Shown one piece after another: positions 1-11,076 of a DNA stretch of 64,000 nt. Made by a program: the position numbers and the translations under genes. The DNA lies in the NCBI GenBank assembly GCA_001051155.2, contig JYIP02000003.1:4216001-4280000 (forward strand), given 5' to 3'. The notes beneath the pieces are model-generated. The model was not told the origin of the DNA. It searched no databases and saw only the letters and a program-made list of their open reading frames with translations. This DNA comes from Chrysoporthe austroafricana. Taxonomy: Eukaryota > Ascomycota > Sordariomycetes > Diaporthales > Cryphonectriaceae. The first letter of the stretch is position 1. Each line of letters begins with the position of its first letter.

Positions 1-1262
1 GTCGGACTCCCTCATGGGGGCATTGGCTGTCCCAAGAATGCTATGCTTAAGGCCTAGGCGTGCGGGAGCACATGAGCGCGTGCTACCCCGTTGTGCACCC
101 AGAGCAATTGCTGCTGATCGTCTCCGACCGGTTGGCTGATCAGAGGCCTGGGGGGGGGGGTTGCTGTGATCCTGGTCTCCTGCTGGCGTCCTGGAACCTC
201 TTCGGTCCAATTGAAAATGTTCAGGTATAGGAGCAGCCGGTCGGGACGGCCTGGGGGGTGTTGGATGTATGCCTGGAGATGCTCGGACAGGTCTGGCCGA
301 GGGAAGAGGAGAGGAAGAAGCAGAGACACGCCGGAGGGACGCTCTGGGGCGGTCGGTCCTGTTGCTGCGGACGGAGCGCTGGAGATAAGGGCAGGAAGGT
401 AGCAAGCTGGTTCGCCGCGAGTCGTACGATGAGGTCAGAACACAGGAACAGGTCGCTAGCTGTGACCGGAGAGGGCAGAGGGACCGCAGTTGTGCCGGAG
501 GAAGGGAAAGGGGAGACCAGAAGCAGCAGGATAGTCTAGTGGAGAGTTGGCAAGTTGAACGGCGGCGGCGGGCGAGTTGGGCTGGGAGGAATTTGACGGC
601 GCGTAGTTCCCGCGTGGCTTGGGACGACGGTGGATGATCCTGGTGGGCTCCTTGGGTAGCTCGTCCCAGGGTCGCCGGCAACGGTGAAGGGGGGGTGGAG
701 GGAGAGACTGGCCAGCGAGAGCAGCATTAGCATTGCCCAGCCGCCCAGCAGGCAAAGCAGTGCGTACAGCGGTGGTGGTCCGTCAGTCAGTCAGGCAGTC
801 AGTCAGTCATTGCAGCAAGCATCCCACCACTTCCTGCTCCTGCTCAGGGTTGCTCTGGAATCCCAGGTCCTGGTCCCTGTCCAGGTCCCTGAGGGCCACA
901 GACAATCAGTGGATGCGACCCCTGTGGGGGGCATGCCTCAATCCAAGCACGGTACTGAGTAGGGCACCTGGGCACCTGGCAGGTCTCCGCCACCTGGCCA
1001 GTGCGCCCAGAGGTTCGTATCGGTTACTTCCAGACCCCACCGCGACGGAGTACAGCGAGCAGCGATCGCTTCTGGCCAGTTGCTCCTCCTCGTAACCCAG
1101 GCGAGGACGCGTCAAGACGCCTGACGCCCCAGCGACACGCCGCAACGGGCAGCTCAGCCGAGCCTCTGGTGAGCTGCCCAGCCAGGAAGCCGTCCGCCGC
1201 GTGCAGCCCCGGCGGCAGAGGGGGGGAGCAGCTCTGGCGGCCGCGTGCGCTGGATTTGCCAT

Positions 1263-1263
<1 letters not shown>

Positions 1264-1299
<36 letters not shown>
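1264..1299. repeat. (CA)18 microsatellite
   Basis: Uninterrupted CA dinucleotide run of 36 bases in gene-free DNA. It creates artificial His-Thr or Val-Cys tracts in spurious frames on the two strands. Confidence 0.95.
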
Positions 1300-1302
<3 letters not shown>

Positions 1303-3244
1303 GACTACTCAGCACGGCACGGAGGGGCAGCGCCGCGGCACGCTAACTGCGCAGGTACAGGGTACGTACTGTACAAGAGACTTAGACTTGTGCAGGGTAG
1401 ACCCCACGAACCGGTAAATAACCCCAGTCACCCATCTCAGGGGCACCAGGGCCGGCATCCAGGGGGGAGGGCCTGCATCGCGATCCCGTCTTCCTTTCTT
1501 TGTCTCTTGTCTCTGCCGGGGGGCCCAGAGGGCATCTCGGAGGCGCGCCCTCTGTCTGTCCCCTTCCTCATGCCCGACAGCACGCACGATTCATTCATTC
1601 CTGCTGGGCTGGGCTGGGTGCTGGTGCTACTGTGGTATGTAACGTGCCTGCCATGCCATGCCTGCAAAGCAGGCGCCGGGAGGGCTGTCTGGCACGTCTG
1701 GGCACACACACGAGAGGCCTGGACATGACGGGGCGGCGATCGACATCGCACATCGCACATCGTACTGGTAGCCAGTGAGTGGTACCCGGTAGCACCCAGT
1801 AGCGAAGCCCTCCCAGTCACTTAGTTAATATCCTCGCTTTACCACAAAGGGATACAGGATCGTCCTGGCTGACGCCCGTCTTGGGCCTCTCTACTCTCGT
1901 CCACCCCCGGCTGGAGATCGTATCACCGAAGTCTCTTGATCCTCTCATCCTGACATCCTGACATCCTGAGTCGCCTGCTGCTGCAACGGGGCTGGTATCT
2001 GGGGGGAGAGGGGGATGCATACTATGGTACGTGAACACGAGCCTCACGCGTCCTCTTCTCATCCTGACTCCTGAGGGATACGCATCACTATTCTTATTGC
2101 CTATTTTTATTAACTCGTTTTCCCCTTCTCCCACACCCTCCCCCCCCCTTTTTTTTTTTGGCCTCTCTCTTTTTAATTTTTTTTCTTCTTTTAGCCTCTA
2201 ACGGTCCTCGGCACCCAGTCAATGATGCAGCCGATGGTCGCGAGATGGTCCCTGGCCGTTGCTGCATCTCACTCCGGAAATGGCAACGCGATGAGATGAT
2301 GGCCCTGGGCCGGAACGACCTCGCACCCACGCCAGCACTATCCGGGATAGCAGCACATCTTGTCGATCCCACACCGATCGGGTCGAACCAAGTCGTCCCC
2401 AAGCCCGTCAGGGATTTTCTTCCTCCGCACTCCGTACTCCGTACGTAGGTATGTGGGCAAGGCGGGAAGCCTCCCAGGAGCCAACAGCGCGCCCAGGCCT
2501 GTGTGGCCTGGTGGCACCAGCTAGCGCGCCCGTCCTCCTCCATGGCGACAAACATGTTTGAGATCAACAGCCAGCGGGCGGGTGGACTGTCTGGCTGGTG
2601 AGCACGACGCGGGTGACGGTCTGGCCGTAATGTCCCTGGGGCCGTGTGGTTAGCCTGCCCGGCCAGCTGGCGAGCCCGCCTTTCTCGTTTCATATGCAAG
2701 CAATCTGCCTTCAACCTCCGATCCGTCGCGTGCGGTACAGGCTACTGTGTAGTGTATGTACGCACGCAGTTAATATAGAGCACCCGTGCTATGTACATAC
2801 CGAGTAGGGCCTGCGCCCCCGTGTACTGTCGCAGCCCTGCAGGCCCAGGCCGTACTTACGTCTCTTGATACCACCCCAAGCAACACACACGCACGCTGGC
2901 ACCCAAAGCACTCAAGTGCCAAGCAACCCACGCACCCCAGCCTGCGTCAACGTCCCGCGAGGCCCCGCGCTAGCCTCAGGGGTAACATCGCGCATGTCGT
3001 AAGAAAAAGGAGTGCAGAGCCGTGGCGTGCAGAGGTGCACATCTGTACACCACCACTGACCACCTACTGTACCTGTCTCTCTGCTAGTCGAGACCTCTTC
3101 GTCGCCGTCATAAGCACCCACAGCCCATCGTCCCCCGTTGTCCAGAGTCTAGACCCTCTCGGGAGACGAGGTATTTGCTATTTCTGTCCGCTAAATTCCC
3201 CGGCCTAATATCTCCCACCCACACCTCGTCCCCAGCCAACCAAT

Positions 3245-3269
3245 ATACATACATACATACATACATACA
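3245..3269. repeat. (ATAC)n microsatellite
   Basis: About six copies of a four-base ATAC unit in gene-free DNA. Confidence 0.9.
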
Positions 3270-4483
3270 CACCTGTCTCTCCTCAATCCCCAGACTTCGT
3301 CGAGACCCGCACTCCGGAACGAATCATCTCTCCGCCTGCCGACTCCGCTCCGTTCTCGTCGGACCACCCAGCCCTCGCCTGACGATGCTTTTCTCTTGTT
3401 GGGAAAAAAAGAAAAAAAGAAGAAATACAAGAGGGAAAAAGAGAGGAGAAGGATAAGCCCCCTTCCTTCGCACTGCCCTTGGGAAAAGCAATTCCACGCT
3501 GCAGGACGCAGCACAGGTACCATCGCAGCACGATGCGGCCTGATCGATCAAGCGATCTCGCGAATCTGGGCCCCGGCCCACCGACAGAGTTGCTTCAGTG
3601 AGCACGGTCGTCGGGGCCACCACACCCCAGGGATGCCTCGCAGCCCAGGACGGCCGCCGGCCGGGTCGCCTTGGCGCCTCTCGCACGTGTCCAAGCTGAT
3701 CGCCGCCGGCCCCCCGGGCCCTGGGCCGGAGCTGGGCGCCCAGGCCAGGAGCGCCCCGGGGGGACTCTCCCGGCAGCAGACCAGCGCATGCCCGTCGGCT
3801 GATGGAAGGTTTGGGGAGGGGGGGGGTGGGATCGCCGTGGAGGCGGTGGCTGGCAGGCACAAGCGTCGCGCGGAGGGCTCCCGCCGGCGGTGGCGGCGGC
3901 CAGTCGAGGTGCCCTTGCTGGGTCGAGAGTCAGGAGCCGTCCTGGACGTTTCGAGGAACCGCCGAGTGGATGAGCGGTCGAGAAGGGCGCGCGGGGCCCT
4001 AGCGGGGGGAGGCGCTCGCTGACAAGGCGAGCTGCAGCCGGCGCGCATGGAAATAAAAGCAGAGGAGCGGCAGGACAGGCTCCACCGGCAGCCCATCCGG
4101 TTGCATCGTGCATCGAGAACAAGCTTCTCACGGTCGTACGGTCTCAGCTGCAGGTGAGCCGCCGGTCGCATACCTATGTCGTGTGACCCGACTGGGGGGG
4201 GGGTGGTGGTTGTTGTTGGGCATCACCGACAGGAAGCAACCAGCCCCGGAGAAAGGGAAAAAGGAAAAAATAAAAAGGAAAAGAAGCATGTGCATGCGAG
4301 ACAGGCGGGTCTTATTGACCCAGGATCCCCGGGTGTCGTACAGCAGCGTGCATAAAGTCCGTACATACGAGGAGGAGAAAAAAAGAATCAGAGAATGAGA
4401 CCCTCAGCCTCACCGGCGAGGCTAGCTCGGAGCATATCGACTCCCAAGATCCCTCGAAACCTTATTGTGCCTACAACAGCCGA

Positions 4484-4505
4484 CTCCCCCTCCCCCTCCC
4501 CCTTT
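4484..4505. repeat. CTCCCC pyrimidine tract
   Basis: Short tandem CTCCCC units forming an all-pyrimidine strand. Such tracts are common in fungal promoters and leaders, but no adjacent gene supports that role here. Confidence 0.8.
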
Positions 4506-5409
4506 ACCGTACCCTACAGCATGAAGGGCGACCTCGACATGCCCGTCGTGCAGGCACACGCACGGCAGGCGCCGGCCGCACTCCGTCCCCCTGGTTGTGC
4601 TCTGCCTCAGCAGCGCAGGCAAGGCCGGCATGGATGCTGACGCGACCGCCAATCCCCATGCCTAAACACCCACGTACACCCAGCGTTACACCCGGGAGAG
4701 AGAGAGACCCCGGCCACCGATCCGTGCGCCCTGATGATGCCGCGAGGCGTGCCGCGCCATGCGTATCCTAATATCCACTGACGTCCGGCCTGTGTGACGG
4801 TGAGAATATTGCGGCACGGCTGCAGCCGGTCTGGTCCCGTAGGGCGCCCAGGCGCCACTAGTACCGGCTGGTTGTGTTGCTCATCGAGCAGCGGTAGGCT
4901 GGCCCTGGACGTGCAGTGTGTCAGTGCCTAAGCGAGCTTGAACCACAACGCCGCGAGGGGCCAGTTGGCCAGAACCCCCCCCCCCTTCTCTCTCTCCTGC
5001 AGTCCTGCAGCGGGCATCTCGCAGATTCTCAGAAGCCGACGAGCCCGTTCCGTTGGACCAGGAATATGCACGCACTCTCGCTTGCCCGTGATCACAAGTA
5101 AATTGTGTCTATCTTCGTTGTAAGCTCTCGCCGTAGCGTAGAATCGTCGTCAAATAGACGAGGCCTTCGAGCGAAGGCGTCTGCAGAAGCAAATCCGTAT
5201 TGCGTCCTGGGGGCTCCCTTCTTCACCATAGCCGTCCACCGAAACCGGGAGCACGCACCATGTACCGCCTCGCCACGCACAGGTCAGCGCAACGGCACCA
5301 GCGGCTCGTGAACCATCACCACCAGCCGGCCAAGGGATCCGTCTGTGGCGCCGACCCGGCCTGAGTCCCTGGGACTCCGAGCTGCCGCCCACCTCGTCGA
5401 CTACCGCCC

Positions 5410-6047
5410 TCAGACCGTCCCGCCGGCACCGCCCCCGTCCCTGGGCTTCGGCTTCGGCACCTTCTCGTAGGCGTTCGGGCTCGGCTTCCTCCTCGTGCCC
5501 CTCTGATCGCCACCTTGCCTCCGGCCCCGGCCGTGCGAGTGCCCCCCCTTGCCCACCCGGTCCGCATCCACCGCCCTCCGCGATGAACCCTCGCCGGCGT
5601 CCGAGTCCGAGTCCGACGAGGAGCTCGACGAAGAGTCCGACTCGTCGCTGGACTCGCCGGGGGCCGTGGGGGCGTGGTAGATGCAGCAGACTGTGCGCGG
5701 TGTGTTAGCTAGATGTCGGTCCCAGAGCGCACGGCGCACGGCAGCCAGCCAGCCTGCCGTTTCCGCCGTTCATGAGCGCCACGCCCGGGGGGAGGAGGGG
5801 GAGCGGGGACAAGGACGCCCGACCCACCTTTTGATGACTTCTTCCCCATCCCCTCGTTGTCGACCACGCTCTCGTCCCACTGCACGCGCGGGCCCTGGCC
5901 CCGCGGCCCGTGGTCGCCGCGCAGGACCAGAATCGGCTGCGCCTGGGTCTGCGTCTCCGTCTGCGAGCCCGCCGTGGGCTGCGCGGTCCGCGCCACCGGC
6001 CCTCCTCCTGCGCCGCCGGCCGCGGCTGCGTTCTGTGGCTGCGCCAT
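5410..6047 (-). CDS. YPI1: Type 1 protein phosphatase regulator YPI1
   Basis: Small nuclear regulator of protein phosphatase 1 (inhibitor-3 family). Two exons, 6047-5828 and 5690-5410, join in frame across a GT-AG intron to give 166 residues. The N-terminus is Ala/Gln-rich. The family core follows: a PP1-docking RVQW, then WDESVVDNEGMGKKSSK, running over the splice into a VCCIYH motif. This is the most conserved block of the YPI1/PPP1R11 family. After it come a Ser/Asp-rich acidic run and a basic Gly/Arg/Lys-rich tail, both usual for fungal members. The ATG at 6047 gives the expected MAQPQ-type start, and there is a GT repeat in the leader. The join restores the motif exactly, so I am confident in the model; the function is known from yeast, not shown here. 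Confidence 0.93.
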
Positions 6048-6216
6048 CCTCGGTGCGCCTGCTCGTCAGGTGGACTCCCCCCTCCTGGAAACGGGCCGCT
6101 TTCGGCGTAGAGTGAGGCCTGCTGCTGCGCTTTGCTTGCTGGAGGCTCGCTGGGGGCCTTCCTCTCGAGATCGGGCTGCTGGCGGCGCTCTCGGCGGTTT
6201 GACTGCTGGTGGTGGG

Positions 6217-6235
6217 GTGTGTGTGTGTGTGTGTG
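6217..6235. repeat. (GT)n microsatellite in YPI1 leader
   Basis: Short GT dinucleotide run about 170 bases upstream of the YPI1 start codon, probably in its 5' leader or promoter. Confidence 0.8.
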
Positions 6236-6960
6236 AAGAGGCGTGGCGGTTCACTCTCCGGCGTGGCGAGACATTCCAGGCGCCCAGACGTGTCGCACGG
6301 CCCGGCGCTGGTCAGATGTGACGGGGGGCCTCTCAGAGGTCCGGAAATTCTCCGTGGGCTGATAAGCAAGAGAGCCTCACGAGAGGGTCGCGGAATTCGT
6401 TGCAGCCGCCCTTTGTCGTGTGACGTTGGGTTTCTCGCCGTGAAGCGTGGCCGGCTCGCCCGCCGGCCGGCACTTCCTTTTGTCAGATCCTGGGGGCGAT
6501 TCCACCTCCACCGCGCTCCACGTCATCCCGCTGCTGTTCGGCGGCTGCCGCGCTAGCTGGGCCGTCCTGCGGGGCGTCGCAGCTAGCCTCGGGGTCTGTT
6601 CGCTGGCTGGAATGAATATCCTGGATCGCTGTCGTATTATCTGGCACGGCTATAGGAAGAGAGGGCAGAAGTTCGTGATGTTCGAAATTACGGAGTGGTA
6701 TCCTACACGGATAGTACCGCGGTGGAGCGTTCACTGCTCCCCGGAATAGCAACTCTTCACAACCAACTGCCGAATGGTACAACTTTAATGATACAAAGGG
6801 GCTCGGGACTATCTAAATTTCCCATGGGAGATGATCCTACATAGATGATGATCGCACCAGAAGCTGCTCTGCCCCTCTGTCGGTCGTATCCCAACCCACT
6901 CGGCCTCGAAAAGCGCGGGTGCGTAATCTCCTCCTGCGCGTGAATTTCGCCCATCCGCAT

Positions 6961-9099
6961 TTACGCCTTGCGCCTCCTGGCCTGCTTCTCCCTCTTCTTC
7001 GCGCCCGTCATGCTCTTCCTGGGCCGCTTCTTGCTCGTCTCGGCCGTCTTGCGGATCTTGTTGTACAGCCACGCATTCATGGGCGGCCTGGAGCCGATGA
7101 ACCGACCCTCTGGGGAGTAGACGTCGACGACCGGCCAGTTTGGCTCGTCGCTCGCCTCGTCGTGCGTCCCTCCGATCTTGTCCTCCGCGTCCGGGTCGGA
7201 CAGGTCCAGGCTCTGGAGGATCTGCTCCCCGCCCACGCTGATGCTATACGTACCAGACGACTTTAGCTGGGGCTTGAACAAGTCCTTCGTCCTGACCTGC
7301 GCCGTGATCTCCACCCAGCCGCAGCCCTCGATGAGGAGGTCCAGCGAGAGGACGCGGTACGGGAGGCGGTCGACCTTGATGCCGGCAGCGTGCTTGTTGG
7401 TGATCGGTCCTGTCCGTTTCTTTGTGACATCGTATCGGACCTGGAACGACCCAGCATGCCTGATCTTCTCTCCTATACCGGGGACAGCGATGTTCTCAAC
7501 CTTGACCTGGCTCTCCTGATTCTGAATCTCGATGGCCTTCTCGGTCGCAGTCAGGTGCGGCTCGATCGGCGTAAAGGCGTAGGCAAGGAAGATCAGATCC
7601 GGTGTCTGCGGCGTGATCCTGATGAACCCTCCTATCAGGAGTGATTGGTCAGGCTTGATGACTTGCTGCTCGGGCGTCATGCGGGCCTTCATGATCAACG
7701 AGGGCCGGTGCTCCTCCCGGACGAATGTCTCGAGGTTGCTCCGCGCGAGGCCAGGCAAGTCGATCAGCTCGCCTTTGCCCCCACCGAATGGCACCCGAAT
7801 AGGTGATGCGGTGGTTCCTGGCAGGGCAGACACGACCGGCATCTGGGGGTAGTTCGTCTCTGGCTGGGGCGGCGGAAGTAGAGAGTCCTCCTCGAGACTG
7901 CTGAAATCCGGCAAGATCGTGTCGGGCTCGTCCTGCTCCGGGGGTGTTTGATCCCGTGCCTGGACAGCCACCGAGATGTCGTGCTTCGATTCCTCCCAGC
8001 CCATGCGTCCCTTCGGAAAGACGGCCTGGAACAGCTGGCTCTTGCCAACGTTGACCTTGCCCACCATCCAGCCGGCGCCCCCGCGCTTCCAGATGTCCTC
8101 CTTGAGCTCCTTCGTCCACCAGCCCCGCTTCGCGCTCACGCATCTCACATTCCCCAGCCTCACATGCCTCGAGTCTCGTGGGAGCGCCTCTCGCAGCGTC
8201 TCGATAAGGTACGGCATCATCCTGTCCACTGCTTCCTTCTTCGGCGCCAGCAGGTCGGACCTCGTGATGATGAAGCTCATCTCCGTCCTCTTTCCCCTGT
8301 AGAACTTGCCTCCCCTCTGCCGCCTGTTCTTGCTGCGCAGAGGCATGAGGTCGAGGAGCTGGTGCACCTTGGGAAGAAGCGACATGGGGAAGTCGGCTGC
8401 GTCCAGAACATGGTAGACGTGATTATATTTGTAGGGTGACTCCTCGATAGTGTCGCGGATCGCGTCCATCGTAGGGTGGAAGATCGACTCGCCGGTGTGA
8501 TGGTAGACCAGATTGTGACAACGATCGCAGAGAGGAGAATTGGGCTCGGAAGTATCATCTGTCGCCGCCGCCGCCTCCTCCTCCCCCTCTGCCTTTTCTC
8601 GCGTGAGAAAGTCGGGGTTCACGCCGATCTCTTCTAGCTTGTCTCTGCTCAGACTTCGCAGAGAAGCCTGAACGATCTCATTCTCCGGTCTGCCGCGCGG
8701 TTCTTCCTTCAGCAGGCCTAAGAACACCCTGACGGCCTTGCGGCTCAGATCGTAGTAGCCCGGCTCATTTGGGACCGCGGTCTGCGATAGCGCGCCGCAG
8801 CCGTGGCACTGGGCCGGGAGTTTTCGAACTGGGCCCGGCTCAGCGGAGGCATCTCCATGAGACTCCGTGGCCTCTACATGAGAGCTGCGACGCTGGTGCA
8901 GAGGCAGTACGCGACGCCGCGGCGGGCTCAAAGCTGAAGCCCGCCTCGGGCTACTCTGCGACAGGGTCGAGGACGCTCTCGCAGCGGCCGGACACAGGTA
9001 CAGCGGAAGATGCGACGCAGCGCTGCCGCCGCTATACTCGATGTTCAGAGCGCTCCTCAGCAGTCGCGAACATGATATCTGCTTCCCTGTGGGCCTCAT
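6961..9099 (-). CDS. GEP3: Mitochondrial circularly permuted GTPase GEP3
   Basis: Single-exon gene for 712 residues, matching fungal GEP3 (genetic interactor of prohibitins, YqeH-like), a mitochondrial matrix GTPase linked to small-subunit ribosome biogenesis. The first ~90 residues are Arg/Ser/Ala-rich with few acids, as in a targeting presequence. A split zinc-binding element follows, with CxxC pairs at 98/101 and 191/194. GTPase motifs occur in permuted order: G4 TRSD near 279-282, G5 SAK at 322-324, the P-loop GKVNVGKS at 347-354 and G3 DLPG at 447-450. This G4-G5-G1-G3 order is diagnostic for the YqeH/YlqF class. The C-terminal third is the variable YqeH-type tail ending in a Lys/Arg-rich stretch. 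It is divergent with a mitochondrial ribosomal protein gene 329 bases away. Confidence 0.93.
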   Translation of the reverse strand: MRPTGKQISCSRLLRSALNIEYSGGSAASHLPLYLCPAAARASSTLSQSSPRRASALSPPRRRVLPLHQRRSSHVEATESHGDASAEPGPVRKLPAQCHGCGALSQTAVPNEPGYYDLSRKAVRVFLGLLKEEPRGRPENEIVQASLRSLSRDKLEEIGVNPDFLTREKAEGEEEAAAATDDTSEPNSPLCDRCHNLVYHHTGESIFHPTMDAIRDTIEESPYKYNHVYHVLDAADFPMSLLPKVHQLLDLMPLRSKNRRQRGGKFYRGKRTEMSFIITRSDLLAPKKEAVDRMMPYLIETLREALPRDSRHVRLGNVRCVSAKRGWWTKELKEDIWKRGGAGWMVGKVNVGKSQLFQAVFPKGRMGWEESKHDISVAVQARDQTPPEQDEPDTILPDFSSLEEDSLLPPPQPETNYPQMPVVSALPGTTASPIRVPFGGGKGELIDLPGLARSNLETFVREEHRPSLIMKARMTPEQQVIKPDQSLLIGGFIRITPQTPDLIFLAYAFTPIEPHLTATEKAIEIQNQESQVKVENIAVPGIGEKIRHAGSFQVRYDVTKKRTGPITNKHAAGIKVDRLPYRVLSLDLLIEGCGWVEITAQVRTKDLFKPQLKSSGTYSISVGGEQILQSLDLSDPDAEDKIGGTHDEASDEPNWPVVDVYSPEGRFIGSRPPMNAWLYNKIRKTAETSKKRPRKSMTGAKKREKQARRRKA

Positions 9100-9428
9100 C
9101 GTGCGCCATTGCGCTCACTCACGGTGGCGTGGAATATAGGGAAAAAAAAGAAGGAGGAAAGTTGTCGCTTAGCATCGAAGCAAGATCCATCAGGACTTTT
9201 TCTTGGCGCTGCCGGCCGCGAGAAAATGTCGACAGGGATCAACAGCAGCTGGTTGCCGCCAACGGCCCCAGCCCGCGGCAGTGGCCTCGAAATTTCAACA
9301 GTCTGCCTCGACGACCTCACTTTCCTGCGACTGGAACCACCACTCCGAGGGCAAGAATTCTCACGAAGCCCCTCCCTGCGCCTTGCTTCCATGTCAATTG
9401 AGCCTCGTGCTCACCCACATCAGCCAAG
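9100..9428. promoter_or_regulatory. Shared divergent promoter of GEP3 and mL61
   Basis: A 329-base interval separates the start codons of two divergent genes for mitochondrial translation proteins. It has a short A-rich stretch near 9140. I could not assign a specific transcription-factor site by eye. Confidence 0.5.
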
Positions 9429-10286
9429 ATGTCCGCAATAGGGCGGCGGATGAACAAACTGAAATTCGTAAGTTGCGTCCACCCTCGAGATACTCACGAG
9501 TATGTTACATATGCTAATCCACGCCTCACAGAGGGTATGTTTCCCCCACACCCCTCCCACCCTCGCTGCGGGTCGACGATGACCTTCCCTTTCTACGCGG
9601 CATGCTTGCGAGATCCCAAGGCCTCTGACACGCGCCTCTAGTTAATGTCCGTCCGCAACGGCCCCGGCGCCGCCATCCTCCCGCCCACCGTCACCAAGAT
9701 CCACCTCGAGTTCGCGCAGAAATGGGACGGCGGGCACTACGGCCCCCGCAAGTTCTGGCAGGAGAACCTGCCGCGCCTGAAGTTCCACAACCCGGCCGTG
9801 CCCATGATCGTGAACCGGACGAAGGACCAGGCCGGCCCCGCGACCCTCTCCATCTACATGGCCGACCCCGACCCCAGCAGGCCGCCCGCCGCGGCCCCCA
9901 GCGCCGAGGCGATACAGGCGCCCAAGAAGGCGGCGGCGGCGGCGGCGGCGGGGGCGGCGGGCCTCGGCGACGCCTGGCTCAACGTCGCGAGTAGCACGGA
10001 GGGGCAGGCGCGCGCGCCGCCGCCCGGCGAGGGCGAGACGGTGGTCACGATCAACATGAAGAACGTGATGTCGGGCGACATACTGAAGCAGTTCATCGCG
10101 AGGACGGGCGCGAGGGAGCTGGAGCCGAGTGAGGAGGACAAGGCCGAGATGAAGAGGCTAGCGGGGATGGAGCAGCAGGCGGAGGCGGACAGGAGCGTAC
10201 AGAAGGCGTTCCGGGATAAGATCAAGGCGGAGAAGAGGATGCTGGAGAGGGCAAGGCAGGAGGCGAACGCGCTCAAGGGCGACTAG
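9429..10286 (+). CDS. MRP49: Mitochondrial large-subunit ribosomal protein (MRP49/mL61 type)
   Basis: Mitoribosomal protein with the L51/S25/CI-B8 thioredoxin-like fold. Exon 1 (9429-9467) encodes 13 residues; the donor GTAAGT at 9468 and acceptor ending at 9641 keep the frame, and exon 2 runs 9642-10286, for 227 residues in all. The conserved block starts with VRNGPGAAILPP and continues through a HLEFA / GPRKFW / LPRLK / NPAVPMIVNR series typical of the family. The C-terminal half is longer than in yeast: an Ala-rich linker followed by a charged helical tail. The exact family member (MRP49 versus another CI-B8 protein) is an inference from the motif series. It pairs divergently with GEP3, another mitochondrial ribosome factor. 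Confidence 0.8.
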
Positions 10287-11076
10287 ACAGCCCGGCCACC
10301 GCACCCGGGGAGGATGCGAACCTATATATGTACAGAACGGGAAGTACTATAAGGGAAGTCTGCATTCGTTCTACAGGGAAACGCCAATCAAATTCACGTG
10401 AACAAGCATCTACGCTGCTTCAGTGACTTCATCGCGTGAGATGAGCTCTGGAAGCAACAGGCCATGTCCAAAGCTGAAAGCTTGCAGCACAGCCAGCCCA
10501 GACAGAGTCCGGATACTCCAGCGCAGTCCTAGAACCAATGCGTAGCACGAGGGCCGAGAATTCGTAAACGAATCCTGTGGTCTATTTGTGGCGTCGTGGA
10601 TTCGAGCCCGGTGAAGTGCAATTTGATGTACGCCCAAGAAAACGAAGTGCCTGACAGAACATCGAGTACAAGCAAGTCACCTGTTTTAAGGCGGGCGGCA
10701 CATTATAACATCGCCCGGGGATTTTGCTATGTTTGCCATCCCATGGCGTTCAGACCTAGGAAGTGAGATGGTTGATGGTTTTGTTAGTGCTGGGTGCGTA
10801 ACAGAAAAATAGTGAACGTGGTCCATCAGCTCTGCTTCAGTGATGAGTAGAACTTGTTTGGTGCGCCTTGATTCCCTCCAGCATGTCTATGTCTACCTAG
10901 AATGCCGGCAATGAAGCTCTTATTCTCGAGGACAAATTTAAAATCCAAGAATCTTGCGGATAGCAGATGCATGCAGCCCCGGATTGGCCAGTGTGTGATG
11001 CGAATATGTTCCGACGCCCAAACGCCGTGCGATTCAAAAGCTGTGCTACAACAAGCAGCATTCCATTGCATTCCGT
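10287..11076. other. Intergenic, convergent 3' flanks
   Basis: Lies between the 3' ends of the mL61 and HUL4 genes. No domain-bearing open frame is seen. A TTCGAGC stretch near 10605 resembles a tRNA T-loop, but its flanks do not pair. Confidence 0.7.

Larger units (their letters stand above)
1..5409. other. GC-rich gene-free stretch
   Basis: No open frame here shows a recognisable domain, a convincing start or splice structure. The many frames over 60 codons on both strands are what GC-rich DNA with few stop codons gives. The stretch carries simple repeats (CA, ATAC and CTCCCC runs, listed separately) and several G or C homopolymers. It could be the promoter or leader of a gene to the left, or hold a non-coding RNA; nothing in the sequence decides this. 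Confidence 0.6.

Noticed and set aside
1001..1417. Frames with His-Thr or Val-Cys runs
   Set aside because: Translations of the CA microsatellite, not genes.
9532..9534. Possible three-base exon (AGG) in the mL61 gene
   Set aside because: It has a good acceptor and donor around it, but the simple intron 9468-9641 already keeps phase and gives a plausible protein, so the microexon is not needed.
10590..10625. tRNA B-box-like TTCGAGC motif
   Set aside because: The flanking bases do not form a T-arm and no anticodon arm or acceptor stem could be found.
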